A stretch of DNA of 64,000 bases from Noviherbaspirillum saxi (lineage in GTDB: Bacteria; Pseudomonadota; Gammaproteobacteria; Burkholderiales; Burkholderiaceae_D), in the NCBI RefSeq assembly GCF_003591035.1, contig NZ_QYUO01000003.1, positions 1,178,001 through 1,242,000 of the forward strand, given 5' to 3'. Below are positions 38,065 through 47,164 of the stretch, one piece after another. Numbering within the stretch: the stretch's first letter is position 1; each line of letters starts with the position of its first letter. The position numbers were made by a program, and so were the translations under genes. The notes under the pieces were generated by a model. The model was given only the letters and a program-made list of their open reading frames with translations, did not search any database and was not told where the DNA came from.

Positions 38065-38856
38065 TCAGCCCATGTACTCGCCACCGTTCGCGTCGAGCGA
38101 CGCGCCGCTGACGGCATTGGCATAGTCGGAAACAAGGAACAGCGCCGCCTTCGCGCAATCGTCGTCGGTCGGGATGCGGCCGAGTGCGATGTTGGCAACG
38201 ATGGGCGCGATCAATTGCTCTTCCGGCATTTGATACTCGGCGGCGGAACGCTTGATGTAGCCTTGTACCGGCTCGCCCCACATCCAGCCCATGAAAATAT
38301 TGTTAACGCGAATGCCATGCGGACCAAGTTCCTTCGCCAGGTATTTGACGGCTACCGCCAATGCGCCCTTGGACGCCGCATAACCGGATTCACCGGGAAA
38401 CGGCCGGCGCGCCGCGGCCGTATTGATCATTGCAATTGCGCCGCTGCCCTGAACTTTCATTTGCGGCAGCACTTCCTGCGTCAGCGTCATTGTGCCGAAC
38501 AGATTGATATCGAATACCGAGCGCCATACCTCCAGATCAGCCGATTCGATCGGTTCAGGAAAATTGCCGTGCGTAAAAGCACTGTTGAGCAAGCCATCGA
38601 TACGGCCGAAACGCGCCGCCGTCTTATCGACCAGTCGCTTGCATTGGGCGCGGTCGGTAATGTCGGTTACCACCTTCAGCACTTCGCAGTCACTGCCAAG
38701 TGCGTAGATGCGGCGTTCCGCATCGTCCAGCTTGGCGGCGGTACGCGCGGCGATCGCCACCGCGCGTGCGCCTTCGCGCGCCGCCTCAACCGCGAGCTTG
38801 ACGCCGAGGCCCGGACCGATGCCGGACACGATAATCACCTTGTCTTTCAAAAGCAT
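38065..38856 (-). CDS. Short-chain dehydrogenase/reductase
   Basis: 263 residues. The classical SDR features are present in part: the N-terminal VIIVSGIGPGLGVKLAVEAA cofactor loop (a GxGxGLG variant of TGxxxGIG), LLNSAF for the NNAG position, catalytic Ser region AMINTAAARRPFPGESG, and YAASKGAL for YxxxK. It oxidises or reduces a hydroxyl or keto group. The cofactor and substrate are unknown; placement with DUF1302/DUF1329 and sulfotransferase genes suggests a hydrophobic alicyclic substrate. Confidence 0.9.
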   Translation of the reverse strand: MLLKDKVIIVSGIGPGLGVKLAVEAAREGARAVAIAARTAAKLDDAERRIYALGSDCEVLKVVTDITDRAQCKRLVDKTAARFGRIDGLLNSAFTHGNFPEPIESADLEVWRSVFDINLFGTMTLTQEVLPQMKVQGSGAIAMINTAAARRPFPGESGYAASKGALAVAVKYLAKELGPHGIRVNNIFMGWMWGEPVQGYIKRSAAEYQMPEEQLIAPIVANIALGRIPTDDDCAKAALFLVSDYANAVSGASLDANGGEYMG

Positions 38857-38880
38857 GCTGTTTGTCTCCTGCTGTTATTT

Positions 38881-40068
38881 TTAATGGGAACGGATATTGC
38901 CCTGCTCCAGGTAGCGTGCGCGATACTCGAGATAGTCTTGCTCAAGCTGCGCGTTGCTGAGGCCGAACTGCGCCACCGAATAATCATGCGGCGCGCGCTG
39001 ATCGCGGGCGTTGTGCGTCAGCCATTGCCGCATTAATGCTTCCACGCCGTCCGTCAGTGGCATGCCGAGAAACGCATAGATGGCCCGCACCACGTCCATC
39101 GGCTGCTTGACCGTATCGATGTAAGCGACATCGAAAAAACGCGGCTCAGGCAATGCATCGCGAAACTGCATCGTGTGCCGCAGGCTGCGTGCAAACTGGC
39201 GATTCCATTGCTGTCCTGCCGTCGCCGCATCGGCATGGTCACTATAGATGCGCCACAGCGTATGCACGAAGCTCGCCAGCGAAGGAATGGTTTGCAGCGG
39301 ATCGCGATGGGTCTGAATCACGCGCACGTCTGGAAATAGTTTGAACAGTGCCGGCATCGCGTGCAAGTGATGCGGCGTCTTCAGCACCCAGCGCTCCGCA
39401 TGCATCCCGCGCCGCTTTTTTTGCCACTGCATGAACTGCAGCAGTTTTTTCAGGTAGGTATAGGCAGGTGCATAGTCCTGCCCCTCACGCCACGCCGTAT
39501 AGGAAGACACGTTTGCATACGCGTCCATCGCGCCGAAGAAAGTGTGCTCCATCAGCATCACTTCTTCATCTGCCTGTTCGGCATCGAGCGGATGGATGGA
39601 CAGCAGCTGCGGCATCGCCGCAATCATCATCTCGACCTCTGCCCTGGCCTGTGCGATACGCGGGTCGGGAGAATCGGGCGCAACCTCGGATTGCGGCACC
39701 GGATGACGGCTTTCCCACCACGCAAGCGAATAAAAGCGCGGATCGCGGGCGAGGATGCGTTGCAGCAACGTGGTGCCGGTACGCGGCAGGCCGACGATCA
39801 CCACCGGCTGCACAATCACTTCATCGAGGATGTCGGGATGGCGCTTGCAATAGGCTTCGACCTGCAGGCGATTGCTTAGCAACTCCACCAGTCGTTGCTG
39901 CAATAAGGACCGCCCCTGTTCCGACAGCCGCGCGTCACGATCCAGCGAAGCCAGCATCATGTGCAGCGCGGGCCGAAAATGCGCATCGCCGAAGTCGCTC
40001 AAGCCGCCGCTGTGCGCCGTCGCCTGCATCATCAGTACATTCATGTCGAACTTGCGGTTATCAGTCAT
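38881..40068 (-). CDS. PAPS-dependent sulfotransferase
   Basis: 395 residues of the sulfotransferase family (Sulfotransfer_3-like). The 5'-phosphosulfate-binding loop is VVIVGLPRTGTTLLQRILAR (about residues 88-107), and the 3'-phosphate-binding segment is VRVIQTHRDPLQTIPSLAS. An Arg/Lys-rich WVLKTPHHLHAMPALFKLFP precedes it. It would transfer sulfate from PAPS to a hydroxyl and release PAP. PAPS synthesis (cysD, cysNC) and a candidate PAP phosphatase are encoded by the convergent operon nearby. Its start overlaps the DUF1214 stop by 8 bases. The acceptor is unknown. Confidence 0.9.
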   Translation of the reverse strand: MTDNRKFDMNVLMMQATAHSGGLSDFGDAHFRPALHMMLASLDRDARLSEQGRSLLQQRLVELLSNRLQVEAYCKRHPDILDEVIVQPVVIVGLPRTGTTLLQRILARDPRFYSLAWWESRHPVPQSEVAPDSPDPRIAQARAEVEMMIAAMPQLLSIHPLDAEQADEEVMLMEHTFFGAMDAYANVSSYTAWREGQDYAPAYTYLKKLLQFMQWQKKRRGMHAERWVLKTPHHLHAMPALFKLFPDVRVIQTHRDPLQTIPSLASFVHTLWRIYSDHADAATAGQQWNRQFARSLRHTMQFRDALPEPRFFDVAYIDTVKQPMDVVRAIYAFLGMPLTDGVEALMRQWLTHNARDQRAPHDYSVAQFGLSNAQLEQDYLEYRARYLEQGNIRSH

Positions 40069-41176
40069 GTTCGCCTTTCCTTTTCAGGTCCGACAGCTTG
40101 ACCACGCGCGTCGTCGGATGCACATGTTCTTTCGCATCGACCCAACGCATGCACATCGTGCCGACGCGATGGCCGGCTGTTTCCAGCCAGTTCGGCAGTC
40201 CCGGATCCGTATGTGACAGCACCAGCGTGACGCCGCCCCGCGCGTCTAGCTGCGCGCCATGCTTGTTGATGCCTATGCGGTGGTAGCGGTAGTCGAGCGA
40301 TTCCATCCAGTAGTTATTGATTTGCAGGTTCCAGAAGCGGCAATCCGGGATGCGTTCGATTTCGATCAGCAAGGCTTCGTCGTCCTGCAGCGACCAGTAC
40401 GAGTGGTAATAGAAAATATTCGGATCGCCGCCGACCGCCTGGCACACGGCCTGGTTCGCCGGCGGAAGCTGATTCGGATGGGACTGGTAGCCGTTCGCCC
40501 AGTCGGCAAACAGTTTTGCGGTGTTTTCGACGAAGTGGGCCGCTTTCAGCAAGCCGCCATGCAGCTTCAGCGGATCGAGTGGCTGCGGCTTCTGATCCGA
40601 GTCGATACGCTCGATGCTCAGCCGCGCCAGCTTTTCATTATTGCGGTCGAGGAAAGTCTGGCGCACCACCAGCGCATTGCTGTCGGCTTCCAGCGGCAAC
40701 CAGTTGCCTGCCGCCTGCGTCTGGCTCAGTGTCAGCTCGAAATTGCCGTCCGCATCGAACTGCATATGCTGGGTGTCGATGAATCCGGTTTGCGTCATCC
40801 TGCCGTCGGTTTCGTAACCGCCTTTCTGGCTACCGAAGCTCAGGTATGCCACGCTGCCGCGATGTCCGCGCACCAGATAGTCGTTGTGGCCGTTCAGCCG
40901 CGCATACTGGTAAAGATTATCGGGGTTGTCTGCGCCGATCTTCGCGGTTTCATGCGACGGGATCAGGAAGCCGGGGAAGTCCGGGTCCGCGTACTCGACA
41001 TGCATTTCCAGTGCGATGCGCATCAACCGGCTGAGATAGCGAAAGCCCTCGGCGCGGTTGAAGGCGTCGTTCGGCGCTTCCGGCCGCAGTATTTGCTGGC
41101 CGGCGCGTTTCAGGATGTCGCAGAAGGCATCCCAGGTTTGACCGGAAACGAGCTGTTGTTCCACGGATTCTGTCAT
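40061..41176 (-). CDS. DUF1214 domain protein
   Basis: 371 residues, cytoplasmic by sequence (no signal peptide). The C-terminal half holds the DUF1214 signature: the IPDCRFWNLQINNYWMESLD region near residue 280 and GGVTLVLSHTDPGLPNWLET. The family is widespread in clusters for steroid, terpenoid and aromatic degradation, but its chemistry is not established. Its ATG overlaps the stop of the NTF2-like gene (ATGA), and its own stop overlaps the sulfotransferase start, so all three are coupled. Confidence 0.85.
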   Translation of the reverse strand: MTESVEQQLVSGQTWDAFCDILKRAGQQILRPEAPNDAFNRAEGFRYLSRLMRIALEMHVEYADPDFPGFLIPSHETAKIGADNPDNLYQYARLNGHNDYLVRGHRGSVAYLSFGSQKGGYETDGRMTQTGFIDTQHMQFDADGNFELTLSQTQAAGNWLPLEADSNALVVRQTFLDRNNEKLARLSIERIDSDQKPQPLDPLKLHGGLLKAAHFVENTAKLFADWANGYQSHPNQLPPANQAVCQAVGGDPNIFYYHSYWSLQDDEALLIEIERIPDCRFWNLQINNYWMESLDYRYHRIGINKHGAQLDARGGVTLVLSHTDPGLPNWLETAGHRVGTMCMRWVDAKEHVHPTTRVVKLSDLKRKGEHD

Positions 41177-41679
41177 GCCCGCTCCTGTGGTGAGAATCGA
41201 CGGCCGGCGAATACAATCTTTTCGAGTCCTTCGGACAGTTCGCTCACCAGGGTCGATGTCACCACGCAGCGCGTATTGGCGATCTTCCAGGCGCCATCGA
41301 GCTTGCGGTAATCGTCTTCATAGTAGGCACCGAGCTGCGTGACGGTACGTTCGCGCGTATTGATCTGGTGATAGAACAATCCCCAGGTGCCGTGTGCATG
41401 ACTGTCGTCGGCCACCGTGATGCATGGATTGACGCCATGATGCATTTCGACGATATGTTCATGGCAAGCCATCCGGGTAAACAGTTCGACCAGCTCGTCG
41501 CGATGGTGAAACACACCGATCGCGCCATAATCGATCAACACTTCGCCGGGCATGAAGCAGGCAGCGACCGCCTGCGGATCCTTGCGGTCGCAACTCAAGA
41601 AATAATGCGCCTTCAGCGTACGTATGGCTTCCAGATCTTCCAGCGCGCGCACGCGCGCCTCCAGCACCGCGATCGACAT
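41173..41679 (-). CDS. NTF2-like (SnoaL_4) protein
   Basis: 168 residues from ATG 41679 (AGGAG 7 bases upstream); the longer open frame adds 41 residues without similarity. ALEDLEAIRTLKAHYFLSCD and ACFMPGEVLIDYG, plus an HHGVNPCITVADD strand, are standard for SnoaL_4 proteins, which include small hydratases, isomerases and dehydratases. It probably acts on a ring intermediate. It is the third gene of the DUF1302 operon and overlaps DUF1214 by four bases. Confidence 0.87.
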   Translation of the reverse strand: MSIAVLEARVRALEDLEAIRTLKAHYFLSCDRKDPQAVAACFMPGEVLIDYGAIGVFHHRDELVELFTRMACHEHIVEMHHGVNPCITVADDSHAHGTWGLFYHQINTRERTVTQLGAYYEDDYRKLDGAWKIANTRCVVTSTLVSELSEGLEKIVFAGRRFSPQERA

Positions 41680-41776
41680 CGCCGTACTCCTTTCATCTCG
41701 GACTTGGGATTGAACGACCGGCTTGTTTGCAACTAAAACGGCGCCGGATGCATCCGGCGCCGCAATGGTTATCGGT

Positions 41777-43156
41777 CTATAGGCCTTTTTGGCGCGCCGC
41801 ATCCGGCGTGAATTGCGATGGATCCAGCTCGCCGCTGTTGATGCGCGGCGGGCCCTTTTGCTCGTTGATCAAACGGTCCGCCATATACACGCCCGACAGC
41901 AGGTCGTGATATAGCGAGACGCCGGCCTGATAGCCTTGCAGGTCATACGCGTAGTAGAAGTTGACCATGCCGACGCGCCATAACTGGCCGCGCGCGTCAT
42001 GGTTATCTACCAGTACCGGATTCCAGCTATCCTCGTCGATGTAAAACACGCGTTTCGCATACTGATGGCGCACGCCCGGTTTCAGATTCGCTTCCAGCAC
42101 CCACACCCGATGCAATTCGTAGCGCATCACGTCCGGATTGATATGCCCCTTGGGTAGCATATCGCTGTACTTCAGCTTTGGATCGTTGATCTTGTAGGCG
42201 TGATACGGGATATAGACTTCCTTCTTGCCGATGACCTTCCAGTCATAGCGTTCCGGCGAACCATTGAACAGACGGTCATCATCGACGGTGCGGAAACCGC
42301 CCGGACCTTGCGGCATGTCGAAACCGAAGCTCGGCAATTGCCGCACGCGGCGCGTGCCCGGATTGTATTGCCATGCCTGGCGCGGATGATTGACATAATC
42401 CCAATAGCCATGGCCGACGATAATGCTGCCTTTTTCGCGCTCCGGCAACAACGTAAGAACGTTGAAATGGTCAGACTTGCCGTCCCAGTCCTTGCGCGCC
42501 GTGTTCAAGTCGTACACGCCGGCAAAGATCTTGTAGTCGACCCTGCCCCACGCGATATTGCCATCGGGGTAAACCACCGCCTGGTCATAGGTCGCCATTT
42601 CATTGAATGCCTTCGGCGACGACAGCATGCTCCACAACAGTTCGATACCGTTCTTGGGAATCGGAAACGCCGGACCGCCGAACACGCCTTTGACGCCGAG
42701 GCCTCCATCGGTGACCTCTGCCTGTGCCGCATTTTCCTTTATGTGCGCATACACCTTGTCGGCATAGCGGAAGTCGCGATGGCTAGCATAGACCGGCATG
42801 CGAAAGGTCTCGGGATATTTCTTGAACAGCGCCTTTTGCCCTTCGCTCAAGCGATCCGCGTATTGCGCGATGTTTTGCGCGGTGATCACGAACAGCGGTT
42901 TTTCATTCGCATACGGGTCCGGCTGGTGCTTGCCGGTGCCGCCATAAGTGATACCGGGCGGCACACCCAGCCATTTGCCGGAGTATGGCGGAATGGAACC
43001 GTCCTTGTTGCCTTCGCGCTCGGCGCCCATCGGTGTCAACGTGGTGCTCAGCGTCTTGATCTCGTCCGCGCTCAGCTTCGCCGAAACCGGCGCCGCGATC
43101 ATCAGTGCAGTCGCTGTCAATGCAGGTAGCGCGACTTTATATAGCAATGGTTTCAT
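41777..43156 (-). CDS. DUF1329 family periplasmic protein, copy 2
   Basis: 459 residues, the same length as copy 1 at 31814 and very similar to it (shared PPYSGKWLG, SRDFRYADKV-like, YNPGTRRVRQLPSFGFDMPQ and DDRLFNGSPERYDWK blocks). I chose ATG 43156 because AGAGG lies at proper distance, whereas ATG 43162 touches the RBS. A signal peptide ends in AAPVSA. It is encoded next to the DUF1302 outer-membrane protein, the usual pairing, so the two probably work together in envelope transport. Confidence 0.92.
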   Translation of the reverse strand: MKPLLYKVALPALTATALMIAAPVSAKLSADEIKTLSTTLTPMGAEREGNKDGSIPPYSGKWLGVPPGITYGGTGKHQPDPYANEKPLFVITAQNIAQYADRLSEGQKALFKKYPETFRMPVYASHRDFRYADKVYAHIKENAAQAEVTDGGLGVKGVFGGPAFPIPKNGIELLWSMLSSPKAFNEMATYDQAVVYPDGNIAWGRVDYKIFAGVYDLNTARKDWDGKSDHFNVLTLLPEREKGSIIVGHGYWDYVNHPRQAWQYNPGTRRVRQLPSFGFDMPQGPGGFRTVDDDRLFNGSPERYDWKVIGKKEVYIPYHAYKINDPKLKYSDMLPKGHINPDVMRYELHRVWVLEANLKPGVRHQYAKRVFYIDEDSWNPVLVDNHDARGQLWRVGMVNFYYAYDLQGYQAGVSLYHDLLSGVYMADRLINEQKGPPRINSGELDPSQFTPDAARQKGL

Positions 43157-43217
43157 GTGCATCCTCTTTCTCGAATAGGGTTAAACAATCGTGAAGCCCA
43201 AATCTGAAACTGTTGCA

Positions 43218-44942
43218 TCAAAAGCTGTACTTGGCGCTGAGCGCGAGATAATCGCGGTCGGCCAGCGGGCGCAATCTCGCATCGGCGCTGCCGAGGAATG
43301 CGTTATAGGAAAGACCGATTTCCAGGTTGTTCAGATACTTGAACGTGGTGCCGACGCTCAAACGCTTGTCGCCCTCTCCGGTCAGGCTGCCGAAGCTGGC
43401 GGCCACGGCAGGCACGCCGTTGACCAGGTGCTGGAAAGTGATCGGCACTGCCATATCCCAGCCGTTGAACACGTTGTTGTAGTTGAGTGTCCATGCGATC
43501 GCATAAGCCCATGAGGATCTGCTGTTGCTCAACTGGTTAAAGCGCATGCCGGCCATGTCTACTGCTTCCACGCTGCTGACCCGGTGCACGCCAATCTCGC
43601 CGACCAGCGTCATCGCGTCGGCCAGCGGCGTTTTTTCGAAAGTCTGTATCGCTGACACCTGTCCCTGCCACGACTTCGAGCGGGTCGCCGTCGGTCCGAG
43701 CAAGGTGTCGACCAGCACGGGCGCGCCGTCGCGATAGCTGACTTCGCCCGCCAGGCTGATGCCTTCCAGCTGCGTCGAGAAGCTGACGCCGGTGAGCTTG
43801 ATATTGTCGAAATACTTGACCTGGTAACCGACCGGCAGCGCCTGGAATTGCGGCGGCAGCACTGCGGAAGTAATCGGCGGAATGCCGAACGCGGCATTGC
43901 CCGGATAGAGCGTGGCGACACCGAGATTGGTCACGACGCTCGGATTCTTGTCGTGATAGCGCAGGTGATACGCGCCCAGCTCGGTTCTGTCGCTGATGCG
44001 GAAGCGGCTGCCGATACCCCATTGCCCGCTATCCTTCGGACGGATGTCGGGGCCGCGCACGGCGGTCAAGGCGGTCGGCAAGCCTGGCAGGCCGGCGGTT
44101 GCCGGGCTCATCAGCAGTGGATTCGCCAGCGTGTAAATGCGATCGGCGCCAGGTCCGAGCATGTCGGCAAAACTGAAATAACTGCCTGCCGGTGACAACT
44201 CGGTTGGCCGGTACTGGTACTGGTAATAGCCGAGCAAGCTGACGTTGTCGGAGAGCGACCATTGGCCGGAAACCTGCCCGCTAGGCAATAGAATGTCCTT
44301 GACCTCCGCACCCGGCACATTGGCCTTGGTCGCGTCGGCCGGTGCCTGGGCACCGGCAATATTCGGGAAGTACAGCGATTCGCCCCATTGCACCACATGG
44401 TTACCGGCACGCAGATTGACCTTGCTGTCGCCGGCATTGAAGTTGCCATACAGATAGGCGTCGAGCAAGCGCGCGCGTCGGCCCTCATAGTCGCGCGCGC
44501 CGGATGTGAATTCATTGAACGGCCCCGATTTGTTAACGGTGCCGGGCGAGTTATTGTCGTTGCCGCGATTGTAGACGCTGTCGTAGAACGCGCTGCCGCG
44601 GACGAACAGACCGACGTTGTCGTGCTTAAGATGGCCTTCGAGCAGGACACTCATGCGATTCGTGGTCAAACTGTGACGCTTGAAGTTGCGATCTCCGTCA
44701 TCGCTATTGATGGTGGTCGGCAAACCGGCTGCGCCCACTGGTCCATTGATCAGTGCATCCGATGGCGATTTGGCCCGGACGCCGACGCCGTAACTGACGG
44801 TCGCGCCATAATCGAAACTGGTGTTGTCGCCGATTTGTACCGTAGCGGCGGCAAACGCCGATGGCGCGCATGCCATCACCAGCACGGCCTCGGCAATGCC
44901 TCGCAAACGCAATGGTGCTTTGACCTGTTGAATACGCTTCAT
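43218..44942 (-). CDS. DUF1302 family outer-membrane beta-barrel protein
   Basis: 574 residues with a signal peptide ending in CAPSAFA and a beta-rich mature part with many alternating aromatic/polar strands, ending in the outer-membrane C-terminal motif LALSAKYSF with terminal Phe. The N-terminal blocks (ATVSYGVGVRAKSP; LRAGNHVVQWGESLYFPNIA) match DUF1302. Such proteins resemble long-chain or terpene/steroid porins and occur with DUF1329 partners. It is the first gene of the seven-gene operon and follows a degenerate copy of the regulon operator. Confidence 0.92.
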   Translation of the reverse strand: MKRIQQVKAPLRLRGIAEAVLVMACAPSAFAAATVQIGDNTSFDYGATVSYGVGVRAKSPSDALINGPVGAAGLPTTINSDDGDRNFKRHSLTTNRMSVLLEGHLKHDNVGLFVRGSAFYDSVYNRGNDNNSPGTVNKSGPFNEFTSGARDYEGRRARLLDAYLYGNFNAGDSKVNLRAGNHVVQWGESLYFPNIAGAQAPADATKANVPGAEVKDILLPSGQVSGQWSLSDNVSLLGYYQYQYRPTELSPAGSYFSFADMLGPGADRIYTLANPLLMSPATAGLPGLPTALTAVRGPDIRPKDSGQWGIGSRFRISDRTELGAYHLRYHDKNPSVVTNLGVATLYPGNAAFGIPPITSAVLPPQFQALPVGYQVKYFDNIKLTGVSFSTQLEGISLAGEVSYRDGAPVLVDTLLGPTATRSKSWQGQVSAIQTFEKTPLADAMTLVGEIGVHRVSSVEAVDMAGMRFNQLSNSRSSWAYAIAWTLNYNNVFNGWDMAVPITFQHLVNGVPAVAASFGSLTGEGDKRLSVGTTFKYLNNLEIGLSYNAFLGSADARLRPLADRDYLALSAKYSF

Positions 44943-45442
44943 ACCTCTGTCCTCCTCGTTGTTGAACCCGATCGGTTTTTTGATTTTTTTACCCGGTCAC
45001 GGATGGCCTTGCGTTTGCACACATGACGATCTTGCCGGTTCGAGCGTTCAGTATCGAATCTCGGTTATTGCAGAACATCGTTTAAATGGACTAGTGATCC
45101 GACGTTCTTAATTTTTTTACGCTGAATTACCGGCTTATGGGTTCCTGCCTGCGCGGGAACGACGGGATACAACAAGCTGTACTTTAAGGGACGTGCCCCC
45201 GCCAACATTGCGGCAACCCGAAAACGAGGAAAGATGCTTTCTAGTCTTTTCAGACGATGCCTCCGTACACATTCAATGAAAGCATCAAGCAGTTGTTTCC
45301 ATTTCGGCAGAATCGGAAGTCACAACCATGGATCGATGAGTGATGGCGATTCTGCAAAAGAAACAACACCGCTTTTATCGAAGGCTACGTGCCAGAGATA
45401 CAAGAGAAGCAGATAAAAACTTTTACATCTAGGAGATCACCA
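44943..45442. other. Divergent intergenic region upstream of DUF1302 and the SurE-like gene
   Basis: 500 bp without a convincing gene. It holds the degenerate operator at 45076 (134 bp before the DUF1302 start) and a short GTTCCTGCCTGCGCGGGAAC repeat-like hairpin at 45141-45160. The ribosome-binding site AGGAGA of the SurE-like gene lies at its right end. Confidence 0.6.
45076..45095 (-). promoter_or_regulatory. Degenerate operator upstream of the DUF1302 operon
   Basis: CATCGTTTAAATGGACTAGT. Within the 21 bases beginning AACATCG it differs from the site at 33292 by one base (AACATCGTTTAAA[T/C]GGACTAG), and it has the CATCGTy-N6-GACTA layout of the exact operator. Its position 134 bp upstream of DUF1302 fits a shared regulator for both operons. 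Confidence 0.65.
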
Positions 45443-46459
45443 ATGCGTATACCCAAGCCGTCATCCATCCTGGGACTGTCCCTGGCGCTCGCCATCGCGG
45501 CACCCGCCCAAGCACTGAATATCGTCATCACCAACGATGATGGCTTCGAGGCATCGTTCATCCATGCGTTGTATCAGCGCCTGAAGGCGGCGGGACATAG
45601 CGTCATCATTTCCGCCCCGACGGCAGACAGCAGCGGCCAGGGCGGCGCGCTCAACTTCCTGCGGCCGGTCACGACCATGACGAAGGATTCGCGTGCGGGC
45701 GCCGTCAAGGCAGGTGCGCCTGGCATTGGCACCCTGGCAAGCGACGCCGACGTGCATTACGTCGACAGCACGCCGGTCGCCAGCGCGTTATACGGCATCG
45801 ACGTGGCAGCGCAAAGAAAATGGGGCAAGGCTCCCGATCTGCTGGTGTCCGGCATCAACTACGGCAACAATACCGGCATCATCAACAATGGCTCGGGTAC
45901 GGTCAATGCCGCCCTGATAGCGATCAATCGCGGCGTTCCGGCAATTGCCGCCAGCGCCGAGGCGCCGACCTCGTATCGCTCCCACGACAAACTGGTTGCC
46001 GGCGATGTGGAATATGAAAACGCCGATATCGTGGTGCGGTTGGTGAATGAGCTCGACAAGCAAAAGAGCGTTGCAGGCGGAAAACTGCTGCCCGATGGGA
46101 TCGGGCTGAATGTCAACATGCCGAAGTTCGCCAAGGGCGCTGCGGCAAATCTGCCGATCAAGTTCAGCAAGGAAGGCATTGCCAGCAGCGCGATGCCCTT
46201 CTTCGTTCCCGATCTGTCCAAGGATGCGATGGCCAACAGCTACATTCCGGGCGGCGCGCCGCCGTTGCCGGGCGTGACGCTGTATATCGGCGGCACGCCG
46301 CCTGCGAACGTGATCATGCTCACCGATACCGACCCGACGTCGGAACAGAATGTCGTGAAATCGGGCGCGGTTGCAGTTTCGGTAATCAGCGTGAACCACC
46401 AGGCCGATCGTGCGCCGGAAGCGGCGATACGCCTCAAGCTGAACAACCTTGCCAAGTGA
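45443..46459 (+). CDS. SurE-like 5'/3'-nucleotidase with a signal peptide
   Basis: 338 residues from ATG 45443 (AGGAGA upstream). A Sec signal peptide (LGLSLALAIAAPAQA) precedes the SurE core: ALNIVITNDDGFEASFI has the metal-binding Asp pair, then DSSGQGGALNF and LLVSGINYGNNTGIINNGSGTVNAAL. SurE phosphatases are normally cytoplasmic and about 250 residues; this one is longer and predicted to be exported. It probably dephosphorylates a substrate in the periplasm. A lipoprotein gene follows 8 bp downstream. Function beyond the fold is uncertain. Confidence 0.9.
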   Translation: MRIPKPSSILGLSLALAIAAPAQALNIVITNDDGFEASFIHALYQRLKAAGHSVIISAPTADSSGQGGALNFLRPVTTMTKDSRAGAVKAGAPGIGTLASDADVHYVDSTPVASALYGIDVAAQRKWGKAPDLLVSGINYGNNTGIINNGSGTVNAALIAINRGVPAIAASAEAPTSYRSHDKLVAGDVEYENADIVVRLVNELDKQKSVAGGKLLPDGIGLNVNMPKFAKGAAANLPIKFSKEGIASSAMPFFVPDLSKDAMANSYIPGGAPPLPGVTLYIGGTPPANVIMLTDTDPTSEQNVVKSGAVAVSVISVNHQADRAPEAAIRLKLNNLAK

Positions 46460-46467
46460 GGCCGTCC

Positions 46468-47106
46468 ATGAATTCACGATTCATATTGTGCGCGGGAGCA
46501 CTGCTTGCACTGGCCGCTTGCGGCGGCGGGAATGACAACCCGAATAGCGTCGCCTTGTCCGGGACGACAACGGCCGGCTCAAGCGCCATGCTGATCGAGG
46601 GCGATCCTGCGGGTACTTTCGGCGAATCCTTCATCGGCAGCGACGGCAATGGCGTCATGTTGATCGAAAACGACGATCTGCGTCCTGCCGCAGCCTATTA
46701 CGAGGTCAAGGGCAACGCGGTACGCAGGGTGCCGGCAGCCGGGTCCGCGCTGGAAGTCCGCGCCGTTCCGGGCAGCGCAGTCCCGGTGAAGGTCAAGGCC
46801 ATCACACTGGCCGATCTGGCCGGCAGCCATATGGCGATCAACCGCGACAATACCGTTGCCGGCTTTACGGTATCGGCCGATGGCGCGGTGTCCGCTGGAT
46901 CTGCCAAATGCGGCCTCACCGGCAGCATCCAGCGTACATCGTCTATCGTCGGCGCATTGCCGCTCACGGTCACGCTGAACGGCTGCGGCACGGCGGACGG
47001 GACCTATCAGGGTTATGCAATCAAGGCCGGGGAATACGCGCCTGCCGCATTCCGCATCGTTGGCGAAAATGGCGTGTCGTTTATCGACATGCTGGCGTTC
47101 AGATAG
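46468..47106 (+). CDS. Predicted lipoprotein of unknown function
   Basis: 212 residues from ATG 46468 with GAGG 6 bases upstream. The signal sequence MNSRFILCAGALLALAACGG has a clear lipobox LAAC. The mature protein begins with a Gly/Asn-rich linker and has a beta-rich body (VALSGTTTAGSSAMLIEGDP; GVSFIDMLAFR at the end), with two Cys (KCGL, NGCG) that may pair. I do not recognise the family. It is directly downstream of the exported SurE-like gene, so the two may act together in the envelope. Confidence 0.8.
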   Translation: MNSRFILCAGALLALAACGGGNDNPNSVALSGTTTAGSSAMLIEGDPAGTFGESFIGSDGNGVMLIENDDLRPAAAYYEVKGNAVRRVPAAGSALEVRAVPGSAVPVKVKAITLADLAGSHMAINRDNTVAGFTVSADGAVSAGSAKCGLTGSIQRTSSIVGALPLTVTLNGCGTADGTYQGYAIKAGEYAPAAFRIVGENGVSFIDMLAFR

Positions 47107-47120
47107 TCGGGAAAACCGTC

Positions 47121-47146
47121 CCCTGATGCCGGAACCGGCATCAGGG
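47121..47146 (+). terminator. Perfect 12-bp hairpin after the lipoprotein gene
   Basis: CCCTGATGCCGG, AA, CCGGCATCAGGG. It starts 14 bases after the stop. There is no U-tract, so termination efficiency is uncertain, but the stem is very stable. Confidence 0.6.
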
Positions 47147-47164
47147 AATACGCGGTTCCCGCCG

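Noticed and set aside
45141..45160. Neisseria-type dRS3-like repeat (GTTCCTGCCTGCGCGGGAAC)
   Set aside because: The arms match over only five bases and one copy is seen; not enough to call a repeat family.
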